Assembly: GCA_012932865.1 (NCBI GenBank)
Contig: SAXG01000006.1
Location: 682,001 to 746,000, forward strand
Reading direction: 5' to 3'
Source of the DNA: Amylostereum areolatum
Lineage: Eukaryota > Basidiomycota > Agaricomycetes > Russulales > Stereaceae
Length of the DNA: 64,000 nucleotides
The translations under genes were made by a program, and so were the position numbers. Below are positions 43,789 through 56,392 of this stretch, one piece after another (position 1 is the first letter of the stretch; each line of letters begins with the position of its first letter). The notes under the pieces are model-generated. The model was not told where the DNA came from. It was given only the letters and a program-made list of their open reading frames with translations, and did not search any database.

Positions 43789-44880
43789 CTAGTCACGGCG
43801 GGGCACCCAATGCATGACCACCTGCCAGTGGCCGGGCGAGAATTCGACGAGGCCTGCTGGGGAGACGTCTTCGGGAAATATCCCAATCTTTTGCCCTTCC
43901 TTAGCGATCATCCACCGCGCGTAGTCCGGATGACAGTCTACATCGGGCATCTATAGTGCGAGTGGTTAGCCAAGTAGAAAACTGGGGAAAGAGCAGGAAG
44001 TGACGTACCTGAAGGCGGCGAAGCTCGCTCCGGACGCATTCATGTGCAGCAAAGGCCGCGTCTTCCAGCGTGATAGACCCGTCGCGCAGGTGGACGATCC
44101 TCTGCATGCTGGCTCTACCCTTCGCCTTATACCCAGGCCACTACAAACACGGGTTATTTCCTCATATACCATGACGATCGAACGGAGACGTACTTCAGCA
44201 TGGATCACGATCTTGTGTGAAATTGGCCGTCCGTTCACGAAAAACGGCCGGCTGCGTGGTTCGTACAAGTTCTTCTGAGGTTCCTCCGGATCAAGGCCGT
44301 CGAGCATATACGGCCCCTTGCCCCCGATGTAGACCAAGCGGCGGAAGAACACGCTGTGGGTGATATCCTGACGCGGGCGTGGGTGCGGCACGACGACGTA
44401 GCGCCCGTGGGTCTCAACGGACAGCGCGGGCGAGGCATACACGACCGCAGGTGCGCTCTTGCCACCACGCGCACCGCAACCTGCACTGCCAGAGGTAGCC
44501 CAGTTCTTCCGGTGCGATTGGTCGAGCGTCTGGGGCCACTTCGTATCTTCGCCGCTGGGAGGAGGACCATACTTGCTGGCGCGCTCCAACTCCGCGATAG
44601 AGGGCTTGACGTCCTCGTCGTAAGGGTAGGCACGATATTGGCGGGCATCCTTAGTCGAGGGTAGCGGGCCGTCCGCGATGATGGACGAGGCGTAACTGGG
44701 GTAGGCGGAACCAGGAATGTAATACGGAATGCCGCTCGTATGGGGATAGGAACTGTCCTCCTTGACCTGAGGAGAACCATAGCCACCGGGGGACTCCGAG
44801 TATGCGTATGAATAGGGCGAGCCCGAAGAGGAGGAAGAGTTAGATGAAGGATAGGTGTAAGATTTGTTCGTGCCGGACAT
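43789..44880 (-). CDS. Hypothetical protein with Ser/Tyr/Pro-rich N-terminus
   Basis: ATG at 44880 (MSGTNKSYTYPSSNSSSSSG). The first ~100 residues are low-complexity (Ser, Tyr, Gly, Pro). A folded-looking part follows: AELERASKYGPPPSGEDTKW, RYVVVPHPRPRQDITHSVFF, RRLVYIGGKGPYMLDGLDPE and FFVNGRPISHKIVIHAE. Two short introns lead to RASMQRIVHLRDGSITLEDA, CVRSELRRLQMPDVDCHPDY and ARWMIAKEGQKIGIF, then FSPGHWQVVMHWVPRRD. The clean splice sites and long conserved-looking exon argue for a real gene. I do not recognise a domain. No signal peptide or membrane segment is seen, so it is probably soluble and intracellular. It is flanked by the MFS and importin genes, with no functional hint. Confidence 0.75.
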
Positions 44881-45568
44881 GTCGCGGACAATAGGTAGAA
44901 GCCTCGGGAATAGAGTTCTAGGTTGGTTTAGGGAGACTTGAGAAGACGGAAATGATGTGCGGTCCAACAGGCCATGTTCGGAGGGTTTTTAACAGACGGA
45001 GAGGTGCAGGAGCAGGCATTGTGGTCAACGAACGACTCAAAGCGTGTCGCTAGCAATGGCAGACAAAGAAGATTCCACTTTGTGTCGCAACAAGCCACCA
45101 GCTTTTGCCCATTGATGGAGTTTGACCTTGGCCGTCGAGTGAACAGTTCTTGAGTGCGAAACGCTATCGATCACGGTTATGAGCCCCGACTACTATTGTC
45201 ACTGGGCATGGACTTACCACCACTGCCCCGTCTGGTTGCCGCTGGTCTGTCTTACCTGGAAGTGCAATGGCGGAGTTGTAAGGAAACTACCAATACGTGA
45301 GCCGGAAACAGCCACGAGGCAAGGCAAAGGAACACACCAATATTTCAAAGGCGGTCCGGAGTCCGGACCCACAGCGAACAAAGCCTTGCAAAGAAAAAAA
45401 ACATACCCGAGACATTGTCAAACCGAAAGAGCGTGAAGTTGCAAGAGTGGCAATTTCCGTATGATGTCGATAAGGTACAGATAACAGAGTGGTGTGGTTG
45501 AATTATGTGAACAATGCAGCAATAGGGTTGGATACCGGAAAAAGGCGAGGTATCGTCGATTCATCTCT
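44881..45568. other. Intergenic, hypothetical gene promoter / importin 3' side
   Basis: About 690 bp. An 85-codon ATG frame at 45179-45436 on the plus strand has no domain, signal or splice support. Nothing else was seen. Confidence 0.4.
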
Positions 45569-48500
45569 TCACCACGCGTGGCCGAAGTTCGTGCCATCTT
45601 GCCCCCGTGCTACGATAGTGAACTGCCGGACGGCGTCTCGTCGTCGTTTCAGTGCCCCGTTGCCCGTGCTATACGAAATTCATCGTCAGTCCGGTGCCCC
45701 TATACTTTGGCATTCATTACGCACGTAAAGACTGCTTTCATGAATGCCTGCTTGGCCTCCGGTCCTGCCTTCGACTGCACAAAGTCATCCTATAAAGAAT
45801 ATCTTAGATTGGAATACTGCAGACCCAATCCAACAAGAGCCATACAGCAAAAAGAATTTGCGTGATCCAAGTTTTGCTCTCGGTGGGATACTTGTTAACC
45901 AATGTCGAAAATAGCTCAACAAGATTGGGCACAGCGGACTTGGGTGCAATACCAGCAAAGCCCACCAACAACGCACGCATGATCGACGAGCCATGCATCT
46001 GTGCTATGACGTTCCGTACATCCCCGAGCTCTTCGCTAGCATGCGTGCGGGTAATGAGACTGCTCTAAGGAGAGAAGTGAGGCCGGAACGGGCGTATAGC
46101 CGGGACGGTCATACGAACCATGAATGCGGACGCTGAGACCAGCGAATAGCGCTCTTGAAGGGACAGCGATGTGACCGAGCATCGAATAAGGGCATCAAAG
46201 GACCGTTCTGGGAGTTGGTAAAACACGGTGACAAAGTGGTGTGACACCTGAAAGGGCATGAAATCAGGATACGACTGCTACCACCAACAGGATATACTCC
46301 AACCTTCTCCATGAAGTGGAAGAAATCTTGAACAATGTCTGGATTCTATGGCGCACCCGGTTAGCCAGCGTTCTTCATGCAGAGTTTATATGAGCTCACG
46401 GCCTCCATAGCGCCGGGTGCGCTCAGCGCGTCCAGTGCTGTCTGCAGGAGCAATGAAACAACGTTTCTGACCACAGCAACGACATCCGGTTCAGCCACAG
46501 CGCGCAAGGGCTTGAAGTACGATGCTGGGTTGAGCTGTACAACGAGGATATTGGCCAATGAGAGCCACACAGATGTGAGCTGGCGTTGTGCAGCCTGACA
46601 CACAAGTTCTAGTAACGGGGCAGGTGGAAGAGATATAAGTGACGCGTCTGACGGCAGCGCCGTGATCGATTTAGACAGGTCACTGATAGCCTGTGGCAAG
46701 ATAGTCAGTTGATGATCCCACCGAAGACTAGGTGGAATTTACATCGCTAACGCTGGCGTCTGTGGACCACATATCCAATGTTCCGTGAACACTTCCCAGT
46801 ATTTGTTCTCGTAAACGCACAGATCGCAAATCATCTCTAGCGAGCCTCATGGGTTCGGAAGTTTCGGGAGGATCGTCAAAATCGACCGCATCCGCCGTGC
46901 GGGTTAGACCTTTAGCGACACCATTCAGGATTTGAAGCTGCTGGATTGCCAGGCTACGAGCTTCGTCAGGAAGCTGAAGGATCAATTAGACAGACGGATA
47001 AGAAGGCAGGAAAGAAGACGTACACGCGAGGAAGATTGAAGTGCCTCGAAGAGTTTCGCAACCACTGGAGATACAATAGCCTAGCCATCACTGTCAGCAC
47101 AAGGTGGTAGTAGATAGGGCTAAAAACACCAACCTCCACCGGTGCGATTCCCTCCTCTGGAGGCAGGGCTTGAATAACGCTGGCAATGGACTGAAGTACT
47201 TTCGCCTTCTCCGTCTCAGGTACGCCCACCAATCCAGCATGTAGCTCTCCGAAGGCAGCTATGTGTGGTGCCAATGCAGTACGATTCGCGTCGCACAGAT
47301 CACGCAGCGCATTTGCAGCGTGCAAACACAGTACCGGTTCCGGCAAAGCAGCGACGACAAACCGAATGACCGTTATTAAGAGTTCCGAAGAAGGTGGTAA
47401 GGTCGTGAACCATGACGAGTACGAGCCTTGACACAGATGAGAAATGAACACGTCGTCGCAGATTGAGTACATACCAATTAAACCAAGAGTGGTCCTGCGA
47501 AGGCGATTGTTTCCCGACGTGGGGAGCTTACCAAGCATGTCCTGGCTAAAAAGTCTAGACAGATACTCGTTTGGCTCCACGGGGATCGATTCTTGGATGG
47601 ACATGATGCAATGCAATGTGGCTTCTACCTCCTGCCGACAATGCATCAGCCTTGAACTTGGAATCCGAAAAAGAGCAAACCAACCTCCCAATCTGTGTTC
47701 TCAGCCGGGTTAGAAAGGCGTTCGGCGATGTCGTTCACGTAGTAAGCTAGCATGTCGTTGCGAAGAACGTAATACCTGCGCTGATATGAGCTAAAAGGTT
47801 TACGGACAGAACATGTTTCAGGTCATCCCAACTCACGCATTGATAAGTGTATCTCCGATGTCCCGTCGATACCTAAAAAGCGTGATAAACGAGTGTTTCA
47901 TCAATGCTATAGAACGCCACACTTACACCTGAAACTTGTCAACTTGATCTGAACTCCCGGATCAGTTGCAGAGATTTGGACAGGAAGCTACACTAGCATA
48001 CCTTTTGGCCATCCACTTCGCCGGGGAAATCGAACTTTACTCCTGAGTGCAGCAGCCAGCTGGGCGTACACAGCCTTTGCGACAGTCCACATCTCCGTTT
48101 CTTGGTCCTTCAAATGTTCAGGTGTTATCTCCGGGAGCTCTACATTCCATAGTGCCTCTTGAAAAAGGTACCAAAAACCCAATGTCATCTCACTCTCCTC
48201 CTCATCAACTCCATAGTACCCTGGTAGAGACGTGAAAGAAAGCAACAGTCGTAGGAATGTTTGCACGAGTTGACCACGAGTTGGAGGCTGAGAAGATGAC
48301 GCGAGGATAGGATTAAATGCAGGTTCGACCGGTCGAGATGACGCTATGTTTTCCGCCAGGTAGACCGTCGAATGATCTCCCAAGCCCACTAGTAGCTTGC
48401 ATAGGGACACCCCAACCTCGTCTGCACCGTCGCGTATGGAATCCACGACAATAGGCGTTCCCCACTGGGCAAACCAGAGGAGTAGAGGTTCCGTGAGGAT

Positions 48501-49571
48501 CCGAGAGCCTGACCCATCCGCGAGTGCAGAAGTCGACAAGATAGCCAACATCGCAGACGTAGCGGGGATGAAGTGAGTGGCCGAGGTGGGATTCAGAATG
48601 TTCATGATGGGATGGATGAGTGGCGTAAGGTCACTATAAACGGCAATGAGTGACAATCCTAAGAGGTGCGCATGTACTCTACCTGGCAGGAAGAGCAGGT
48701 AGCCACGCCTCCAAGCACTTCATAGCCGATTGGAACTGCTTGGGATCCCGGGACGGGTCGAGAGATGACACAATTGCTTGTGTGACTAATGGGACCGCTT
48801 CGCGAAGGGTTTGATCCATCTGTACTCTGGAGAACACCTTCAATCGTGTAATCATACAGCGGGGAGTGAGCATACTTTCGTGCTGGCAGAAGATCAGCTC
48901 CCTGGGTTTCTTCGGCAGCAATTTCTAGGAAATCCAGTATATAGTCTACGGGGGAGCCCCGGTCGGACAGGGTTGTCGCCGTAGAGACAATCCATTCAGG
49001 CCATTGATTAGGAGCCACCTTGAGAGCAAGAGAAGAGAGCTGGCGAAATCCAAATGTACTTGGTTTGTGAGGCTGAGGAAGAAGTGGAAAGCTAACGCAC
49101 AGCGACGAAAAGTTTGCGGAGGATGACCTTGTTACGCCCAAGAACGATACACCTCCCTGTAAGATCTACGAGCAAAGCTTTGAGCTCTTCGACGCAACCC
49201 TGGGGGAGAGTCTCCCTGCATCATGCGACTCGGTGAGTAAACATCAAAGAATGAATTCGATAAACGCACCAATCCCTCGAAATCTTCACTTGGGCGGTAT
49301 GAGCTCCGAAGAATTGTACATTAGGATCGTCGTGTTCAAGAAATGGCACAACGAGCCCCCAAGCTTCCCATCGCTTCTGTAACTCGAAAAGCTCATTGTT
49401 TAATCGTCGCTGTTCTTCGGGTGAAAGAGGCTGAGTGGGTGAAGGATTATAGGATTGGTAGATCAACTGAACAGAAGGCTTAGAATGCTTGGAAAGGTTT
49501 GACAGCCTCAACCATACCTGGGCAGCTTGTTGAATGTCAGATGGAGACAGGACTGGCAAGAACGACGCCAT
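45569..49571 (-). CDS. Importin-beta family karyopherin (importin-13/Kap122-like)
   Basis: Starts MASFLPVLSPSDIQQAAQVW and proceeds as HEAT-type helical repeats over a dozen or more exons. An importin-beta N-terminal segment, WEAWGLVVPFLEHDDPNVQF followed by FGAHTAQVKISRDW, is followed by LALKVAPNQWPEWIV, YGVDEEESEMTLGFWYLFQE, DWEEVEATLHCIMSIQESIP, LGLIGMYS, LCLHAANALRDLCDANR, VAKGLTRTADAVDFDDPPET and SLITRTHASEELGDVRN. The last exon gives VRQFTIVARGQDGTNFGHAW, the usual C-terminus of the importin-13/transportin-3 branch. The order and the D-W-x-x-V-E-A-x-L-x-x-x-x-S-I repeat favour importin-13/Kap122 (Pdr6). It should carry selected cargo through nuclear pores under Ran control. The final intron (GTGCGT..CGTATAG) must be spliced to reach the conserved end; otherwise translation stops at 45700. 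Confidence 0.86.
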
Positions 49572-49960
49572 TGACACCTGTGACAACGTTCTGGATTGGG
49601 AACCAGGTTTTCAGAGCTCGTGGACGAATATGAGGGACGAAAAGGTGTGGCGACGTGATTCGAAGACAACGTTAAAGGTGAAAGGACATGAGACTGCGTC
49701 CTTCGGCTAGGACAGAATGTGCGCTAGGGCCGGTAAGTAGGAGAGGTTCGACCTGGCGGGGATGTGAAAGGTTTGAGGTCACGTGACACGCGATGATCTT
49801 AATATCTCCTCCAAGCTTCGCGTCCCGCTGGGACTTGGTGTCCAACTCTCAACCAGATTGAACAGATTCTTATATGATTACAGCAATGGCAGTGAGGCAC
49901 GTTGTGGTGTGTACACTGCAGATTCAAACGACACATCGCTGATGACAGTCGACTGTTCAT
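49572..49960. other. Intergenic, importin promoter / SOD2 3' side
   Basis: No gene recognised in about 390 bp. Confidence 0.4.
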
Positions 49961-51015
49961 TTAGTGCGTAGCCTCAGCGAGGCGCACTTCCGCCTCCTTG
50001 AAGTTGATGACATTCCAAATAGCATTGAGGTACTTCAAAAAAGATATCAGTATTCCTGCGAAAACGCTCGTCTCATGAAAAGGGACGTACATCCGGCTTA
50101 ACGTTCTTGTACTACAACCCCACAGTGGACAATGAGCAGATATTACACGAAGAGCAAGTTTATCAGCATACCTGAAGGTAGAACGCCTACAACCGGACGA
50201 TTAGTTATACCCCACGTCGCGTATATGTAAGCCACTTACGTGCTCCCAGATATCAACACCAATAATTGGAATGTGTGCTGTAGGGCATGTCAGATGTTGG
50301 ACAGGCAATGACGATGGAAAGACCCACATATGAGTGGATCTTGGTTCGCTGTAGTAACTATTTCGAGCTTCTTGGAAGCCGTATTCCATCCCTGAGAAGG
50401 AGATCAATGGAATTGGAAAAGGCACCGGTGCTGGGATACGTACAAGCCACCCCCAGCCACTGCCTTGGATGGCAGCGGTAGTAGCGTTGAACTTCTTCTT
50501 AAACTCCTCCACGGAGCCAAAATCACGCTCAAGTGCCGATTTGAGGGCGCCGTTGGCAAGTTTACCACCGTCACCACCGGACGGCGCGAGGTTCTTCCAG
50601 AACAAGGAGTGGTTGATGTGACCTAGCAAGGTATGTGCCGTCGGAAGAGAGATCGTTGTATATGAAAGCCCACGTACCACCACCGTTGAATTTCAATGCG
50701 GATTGTAGCGCAATCTGCTCCTTCGTCGAAGAAGATTTGGCGTAGGCCTCTTCAGCAGCGTTGAGGCCGTTCACATAGGTCTGATGGTGCTTGGTATGAT
50801 GAAGGGTCATGATCTCCTTCGAGATGTGGGGCTCCAGGGCCTATGTTCGCGAGAGAGACGCAATGTTTGAGTAAGGGACGACGAAACGAACAGGACAGAC
50901 GAACATCGTAAGCGTAGGGGAGTTCGGGAAGGGTGTGCAGAGAAGCAACGCCGGCGGGGGCGGCAAAGCTCCGTGCGAGAGCTGGGCGAGCAATAGAACG
51001 AGCGAGGGAAAGCAT
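49961..51015 (-). CDS. SOD2: Mitochondrial Mn-superoxide dismutase
   Basis: [20 protein letters not shown] is a clear mitochondrial presequence, followed by [20 protein letters not shown]. Metal ligands and signatures are all present: [20 protein letters not shown] (first His), [20 protein letters not shown] (second His), [16 protein letters not shown], then [20 protein letters not shown], holding the Asp and His of D-x-W-E-H, and [15 protein letters not shown]. The Gly-Gly-Asp-Gly and Gln patterns are those of manganese, not iron, enzymes. The 3' half is cut into very small exons: AFYLQ is 15 nt (50172-50186) and YKNVKPD is 21 nt (50091-50111). It detoxifies superoxide in the mitochondrial matrix. 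Intact. Confidence 0.96.
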
Positions 51016-51378
51016 AGTGGTTGTGGACGGTGTCGGTGAACACGAAAGGCGGAAAGCTGAAGGAGCAGGCCGAGCAGCGAGACTGCGGGAGGAGGACGGA
51101 AGCGTGACGTCACTTCTGAATCACTGGGGCCTTGGCTCCTTGGCCGCGGCACCCAACCACGAGGCTCGATTTGCTTATGAATCTTCTCTGGAACGATCAC
51201 GGCACCTGCGTCGCGCGTCCCGTCTACTTCCTTCACGCGCCGCTAAACACCAAAGAACATCCACCAGGGCATACCCACCTCCTACACCACTCTCTATCCA
51301 CTTAGTGCCCAGCCTGACATATCGAAGTCTGCCGAGTTTTAGAGGTTTGCCACCCACAAGCCTGAGGACGACGCGACT
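51016..51378. promoter_or_regulatory. Divergent promoter SOD2 / METTL16-like gene
   Basis: 363 bp between two divergent start codons must hold both promoters. No specific binding site was identified with confidence. Confidence 0.5.
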
Positions 51379-53228
51379 ATGCATAACCGGAACCCATACA
51401 AGGCGCCGCCAGACTTCCTTTCTTTAGCGAATGCCTATCCACCTCTGAGAGAATGGTGGGCCCGCGCTCCCTTTCAGTGCGACAAGTCATCATTGAACAG
51501 ACTGACAGTATTGTTCAGTTGCCGGGTGGGGCAACGTCCATTGACTTCAAGAACGAAGCCTCTCAACGGTCTGTTCTTGTGCCTTCTCTTGTTCATACGC
51601 TGACCAGTTCTTATAAAATAGGCGTTTGACGGAGGCATTGCTGGCCCGGGACTTCAGTCTGAAATTCGAAGTCCCCGATGATCGTCTGTGTCCGCCGGTA
51701 AGACTTTCGTTCTCCCCTCGGCACACGTTTGCATATTGACGAACTGCCCAGGTTCCAAACAGGTTGTCTTCAATTTGGCAACTCGGTGCGAGAGCTTACT
51801 CCTCATGTCCAGGCTGAACTACATTTTTTGGATTCAAGACATCATGCGTACGACTTCACAGGACCCTTCTGGGTCCTTGCACGGAATAGATATGTGTGAA
51901 AGCCCCTTTCCTGCTGTATAACTCCAATTGAAACTTTGAAGTGGGACAGGGGCTTCGGCCATATATCCTTTGCTGGCGTGCCAGTTATCACCGAATTGGT
52001 CTTTCGTGGCGACAGGTACGTTTTATATGTGCGCCTTATAATGGTGCTGAATATTCGGTAGACGTCGACCCCCATTCGTTGCAGTACGCGAAAGCCAATG
52101 TTCAACGTAACGGGCTCGGCAAGCGCATCAGGATCATGGATTCAAATACCCACGGGTCACTTCTACTACCTCTTGCCGTCGAGAGATCTACGACGTATAC
52201 AATCTCTCCTTGGCAGCGACATCATTGTTCACTCCGTTTCGACAGGTTCGACTTCGTCATGTGCAATCCTCCTTTCTATAGCAGTGCGGAGGATATAGTT
52301 CGTTCTGCCGAAGCCAAGGAACTGGCTCCGAATGCGGTGCGTGCTCTTTGATTCTGTTCTATATTCGTAGCCTAATCATGTTTGTTGTGCGAAGGTTTGC
52401 ACTGGCGCGGCAGTCGAAATGATTACAGAAGGTGGTGAAACTCGCTTTGTCTCCAAGATCGTGCAAGAAAGCACCGTAACAAGGGAACGGTGTCGGCAAG
52501 TAGTCTGTTTTTCCTTACATTTCGTTCAATGACTGACGTATCGCAGATGGTACACATCTATGTTGGGGAAATTGTCTTCTGTCTCAGAGGTGGTCACACT
52601 TTTGCGTGAGCATCAGGTGCCTCTATATCACCTTTATACTCGAGCGTCTTTCTGACACGACCTCCGTCCCCAGATAGATAATTACGCCATCACTGAATTT
52701 GCCCAAGGAAAGACGCGCCGATGGGCCGTGGCTTGGTCGTTTGGTGATGCACGTCTCCCTGACGTGAGTCATACATTTTCTTAGTTCTGTAAAGGCAAAT
52801 CCCAACATCGACATCAATGCCAGCTTCTAGCCCGCATACCGAACCCTTCCCTGAAGCAGTTTATGCCTGCCCATACCACTCTGCGGGAGCCGCTACCCGG
52901 TCTCCTTCGCCCAAACTCTCTTTCAGATGTTGTCACATCCATCAGCGGTGTAAATATCTCCTCGACAACGACACCCATGGGCTCGCCTGCGATATTAGTG
53001 TCAGTAGAAGCTAATACATGGTCTCGAGCTGCACGACGCAACCAAGCGTCAGTGGTGGCGAGGGCATCGGGATCTCCATTGTTAGTCTGTCGTGTGTACA
53101 TCATACAGGATGACGAGGGTGTGGCAGCTGCTTTTTCTTGGATCAGGGGACGTCATCGGAGCGCCTTCGAGAGTTTTTGCTGTCATGTAGGACGGAAACT
53201 ACGTGATGCGGTGCGAGGAAGTGGTTAA
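51379..53228 (+). CDS. METTL16-like U6 snRNA m6A methyltransferase
   Basis: Starts [20 protein letters not shown], close to the M-H-x-R-N-x-Y-x-x-x-P-P-D-F opening of METTL16. Then [60 protein letters not shown] (SAM-binding G-x-G-x-S), [20 protein letters not shown], and [17 protein letters not shown] with the catalytic N-P-P-F. Further blocks are [30 protein letters not shown] and [20 protein letters not shown]. The C-terminal part has [16 protein letters not shown] before the stop at 53226-53228. Enzymes of this family methylate A43 in the ACAGA box of U6 snRNA, affecting 5' splice-site choice, which is relevant in an intron-rich genome. About eight introns. The fungal symbol is left empty because naming varies (mtl16 in fission yeast). 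Confidence 0.9.
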
Positions 53229-53775
53229 CGAGAAGGTTCGTGGCACCTCTGTGCTTGACTTTCAACTTCCTCATCTCATCTGCGCAGGATTCTATTTGGA
53301 TACTTATGCCATTACGGCTACATGAAGGACCCAAGAAATTACGCTTATGCTTCTCACGCTTCAGCCAACGGACTGTGCAGCACTGCAAGTGTGAGCCTGA
53401 CAAGTTTGCTCGTCTCCACAGTCGTCATCATGGAGGGCTCCCGGTGAATTTTGCGATTCGTTGGATGAGAGTTTGGGGGTCAACCATCTCAAGATGCCAA
53501 TATCATTGTCAAAGCCGTGGGCGTGGGTGCGCGCTTGTCCAGTTATCTATTGATGCTGATAGCGTTGGACATGTGCCTTTCCTTTCCTAAAATCGGATAC
53601 ACCAGGCTTCTCAAATCATTCACCTTTCTCGCCGTGGTCTATGGAAGATGACCTCCACATTCCTGTGCCTGTCACTTCCCGCGACTCTATAAAGAGCCTC
53701 GTTTCGCCGTAGCTCCAGATAAGGTCTCTCCTCCCACTTCATTGAGCGTAGTCATATCCTTCAGTCTCTCACATC
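53229..53775. other. Intergenic between METTL16-like gene and permease
   Basis: A ~100-codon open frame at 53240-53590 has no recognisable protein character, and no splice links it to the upstream gene. The part next to 53776 should contain the permease promoter. Confidence 0.4.
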
Positions 53776-56189
53776 ATGTCGATCAAGGAGCCACCGATTT
53801 CGGATGCGGATGCCACTGCCAGGGAGGCTCTGGAAAAGCTCGGATACAAGCAAGAGCTTTCACGGGTATGCAGTCTACTTATCAGTGCGCACAGTCTGGC
53901 GAGCTCATCCTTTCCCAGTCCCGCGGGCTATTCCATATATTATTCAGTACGTTCTGGTGGGCTTATGTTATGGTTCGCAACGTTCATCTTAACTGCTGCT
54001 TTGTGCAGTGACCCTTGGTGAGTCAAATCTGGAAACTAATACATGGCATTCTAACCTTGTCTCCGTCCACTGCAAGCTATCATGGCAGTTCGTATGTAAC
54101 GCCCAACTTCCTGCTGAGAAGCCATCTTGATTTACGTGTGGACCTCAGCTTATGGTCTTGCCGCCCCCTTCGCAACCTTCCTCATAGGTGGAGGACCCGC
54201 GACTATCATATGGGGGTCCGTAACATTCTTGGCTGTTGGCTTTTTTCGCTGACGTTTCTTCTGAAACCACGATAGATGGGTTCTTGTATCGGGCCTTACC
54301 CTGTCCGTCGCAATGTCTTTAGGAGAAATATGCTCCCAATTCCCGACGTCGGCTGGCGCATACTATTGGACATTTCGCCTCGCTCCACCCAAGTCTCGAG
54401 TAGCTTTGTCATGGATCAACGGGTGGATGACATTGGTTGGTGTATGGACTATCGCACTCAGCGTCAACTTCGGTGAGCAGCAGGCAGGGGCCGATGATTC
54501 GTCGCGTGTTACTGACGACCATGTTGGACTTTGAAAGGTACTGGTCAGCTCATTGTTGCTGGCGCTGGCATCTATCATCCTGAATGGGTAGCTAAACCAT
54601 GGCAGACGTGTAAGTACTGATTATTATCTCTGTGTTGCGTTACCGAACTACTCGTTGACTATCGTCCCACTATAGACCTGATCTTTTTGGCGGTCACGAC
54701 GGTTTCAAGTGTTACATGCATTTTTTTCGACCCCATTTTACCTGTCATCGACGTGCGTAAATGCCGAAGTCTCCGTTTATAAATGACTGAAAGGGCTTCA
54801 TTTACAGATTCTCTGTGCAGTGTTCACGGGTCTTGGTACCATAGGCGAGTGGAGATCCCAAGCTGTCATAATCGCCTTCCTAACTAGCTTTGTAGTTATT
54901 CTGATCTGTCTGTCGGCGAAGGCGGCTGTTGGCCGTCATTCTGCAGCGTTCGCTTTAGGTCATTTTGATGCATCTGCGTCCGGTTGGACTCCTGGATGGA
55001 CATTCTTCATTGGGCTGCTACCTGTTAGTGTTGCTTTCCCGCGTCCCTGTTAACAGTGCAATGCTAACTTGTCAATGGTACGCAGCCTGGTGAGCATCAT
55101 CTTGAATGATGTTTGAGTCTGTATATCTTCATGATGAAGGCTGTTTAGCTTACACGTACGCGGCTATCGGAATGAGTAGGCCTGCTTTGATCGCCCATAA
55201 TCGACCTACGACTAACCCCGCCTTTTAGTCGCTAGCATGGCGGAAGAGGTACATCGACCCGCTATTGACGTCCCCAGGGCCATCGTCTATTCAATTCCGA
55301 TTGGTACAATCATTGGACTGGTATTCTTGCTACCAATCGTGTTTACCTTGCCCGACGTTTCTGTACTGCTTGCAGGTAAGTATTGCACTAAAAGTCATCA
55401 AACAAGGTGCTGATGACTCACAACTGGAAGTGACTTCGGGGCAACCGATAGGGATCATGTTCGAGTTGATCATGGGTTCGAAGGGTGGTGGATTCGGCAT
55501 GGTAGGTGGCCCTGCTCTCCTTTCGATGTCCCTATCTTATCTTCGGATGATGTTGGTGTAGTGGTTCATAAGTGAGTTTCTTGGTCCTTATACATTCAGC
55601 ATGTTGCTGATTATGGTATTTATGTAGTATTTGGCATCGGCATGTTCTGTGCCATCTCCATCTCATGCGCCGCGTCCCGTGCAACCTGGGCATTTGCGCG
55701 TGACAAAGCGCTCCCCTTTTCGAACACTTTCGCAAGGGTCACTCGTCCACCTTTGACGAGCGGAAAGATACCCCTCAACTCATTCCTCCTCTCTACTGCG
55801 GTTCAAGTCCTGCTCGGTCTTATCTACCTTGGCTCATCAGCAGCGTTCAATGCGTTTGTTGGTGTCGCGGTGATATGTTTGGGTGCTTCGTATGTAATGC
55901 CGGTCGCTGTTTCGCTAGTGGAAGGTCGTCGCCAACTCGTGACAGCGCCGTACGGGCTGGGATCGTGGGGTATTCTGGTCAACGCAGTCGCAGTGCTTTG
56001 GGTACTATTCTCACTGGTGTTATTCTGCATGCCCGCCGTCATTCCTGTCACGAAGTCGTCAATGAGTGAGTGTCTCGACAACCTCTTGTTCTGTAACCGA
56101 CTCATGGGCGCGGTACAGACTACGCCTCTGTAGTATTTGTAGGGTTTGCCATGTTCAGCGCCGTGTGGTACACGATAGGTAATGTGTAG
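53776..56189 (+). CDS. Amino acid/choline/GABA permease (APC superfamily)
   Basis: Starts MSIKEPPISDADATAREALE, followed by EKLGYKQELSR, the usual cytoplasmic head of fungal ACT-family permeases. The membrane part includes YGLAAPFATFLIGGGPATII, SLGEICSQFPTSAGAYYWTF (the family signature in TM2-3), SWINGWMTLVGVWTIALSVN, IGMVASMAEEVHRPAIDVPR, AIVYSIPIGTIIGLVFLLPI, FCAISISCAASRATWAFARD and KALPFSNTFARV. It fits the Uga4/Hnm1/Bio5 group (TC 2.A.3.4); the substrate could be GABA, choline, polyamine or another amino compound. My frame stops at 56187-56189 after FSAVWYTIGNV. Directly after, in a different frame, 56192-56329 reads like the expected hydrophilic C-terminal tail, so either a frameshift or an unrecognised splice is present at the end. 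Confidence 0.87.
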
Positions 56190-56191
56190 TG

Positions 56192-56329
56192 CCACCTGGC
56201 ACTGTGGTCAGCGATCTCATAAGTAAAGTAGATGGGCGTTATCACTATGTCGGACCCACTCTCCCGGACGACATGGGCGCGCAATCAGTCGAAGGGCTAT
56301 CAGAGGACATGGAGAAATCGAATTCGTAG
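56192..56329 (+). other. Out-of-frame C-terminal tail of the permease
   Basis: Open frame PPGTVVSDLISKVDGRYHYV, then GPTLPDDMGAQSVEGLSEDM and EKSNS, followed by a stop. Its P-P-x-x-x-V-S-D start and acidic character fit the tail of fungal permeases of this family, but it lies one frame away from the last transmembrane exon and only two bases past its stop. Confidence 0.5.
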
Positions 56330-56392
56330 ATCCAATATATCATACGGCTTTATCTTCGGAGTAGGTGCGCCCAGAACCATTGTAGTAAATGT

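Noticed and set aside
44235..44891. 218-codon minus-strand frame overlapping the hypothetical gene
   Set aside because: It lies one frame off the supported exon (MSGTNKSY...), is Arg/Pro/Thr-rich and shows no splice continuity.
53240..53590. Open frame downstream of the METTL16-like gene as an extra exon or gene
   Set aside because: Composition is not protein-like and no splice pair connects it to the upstream coding frame.
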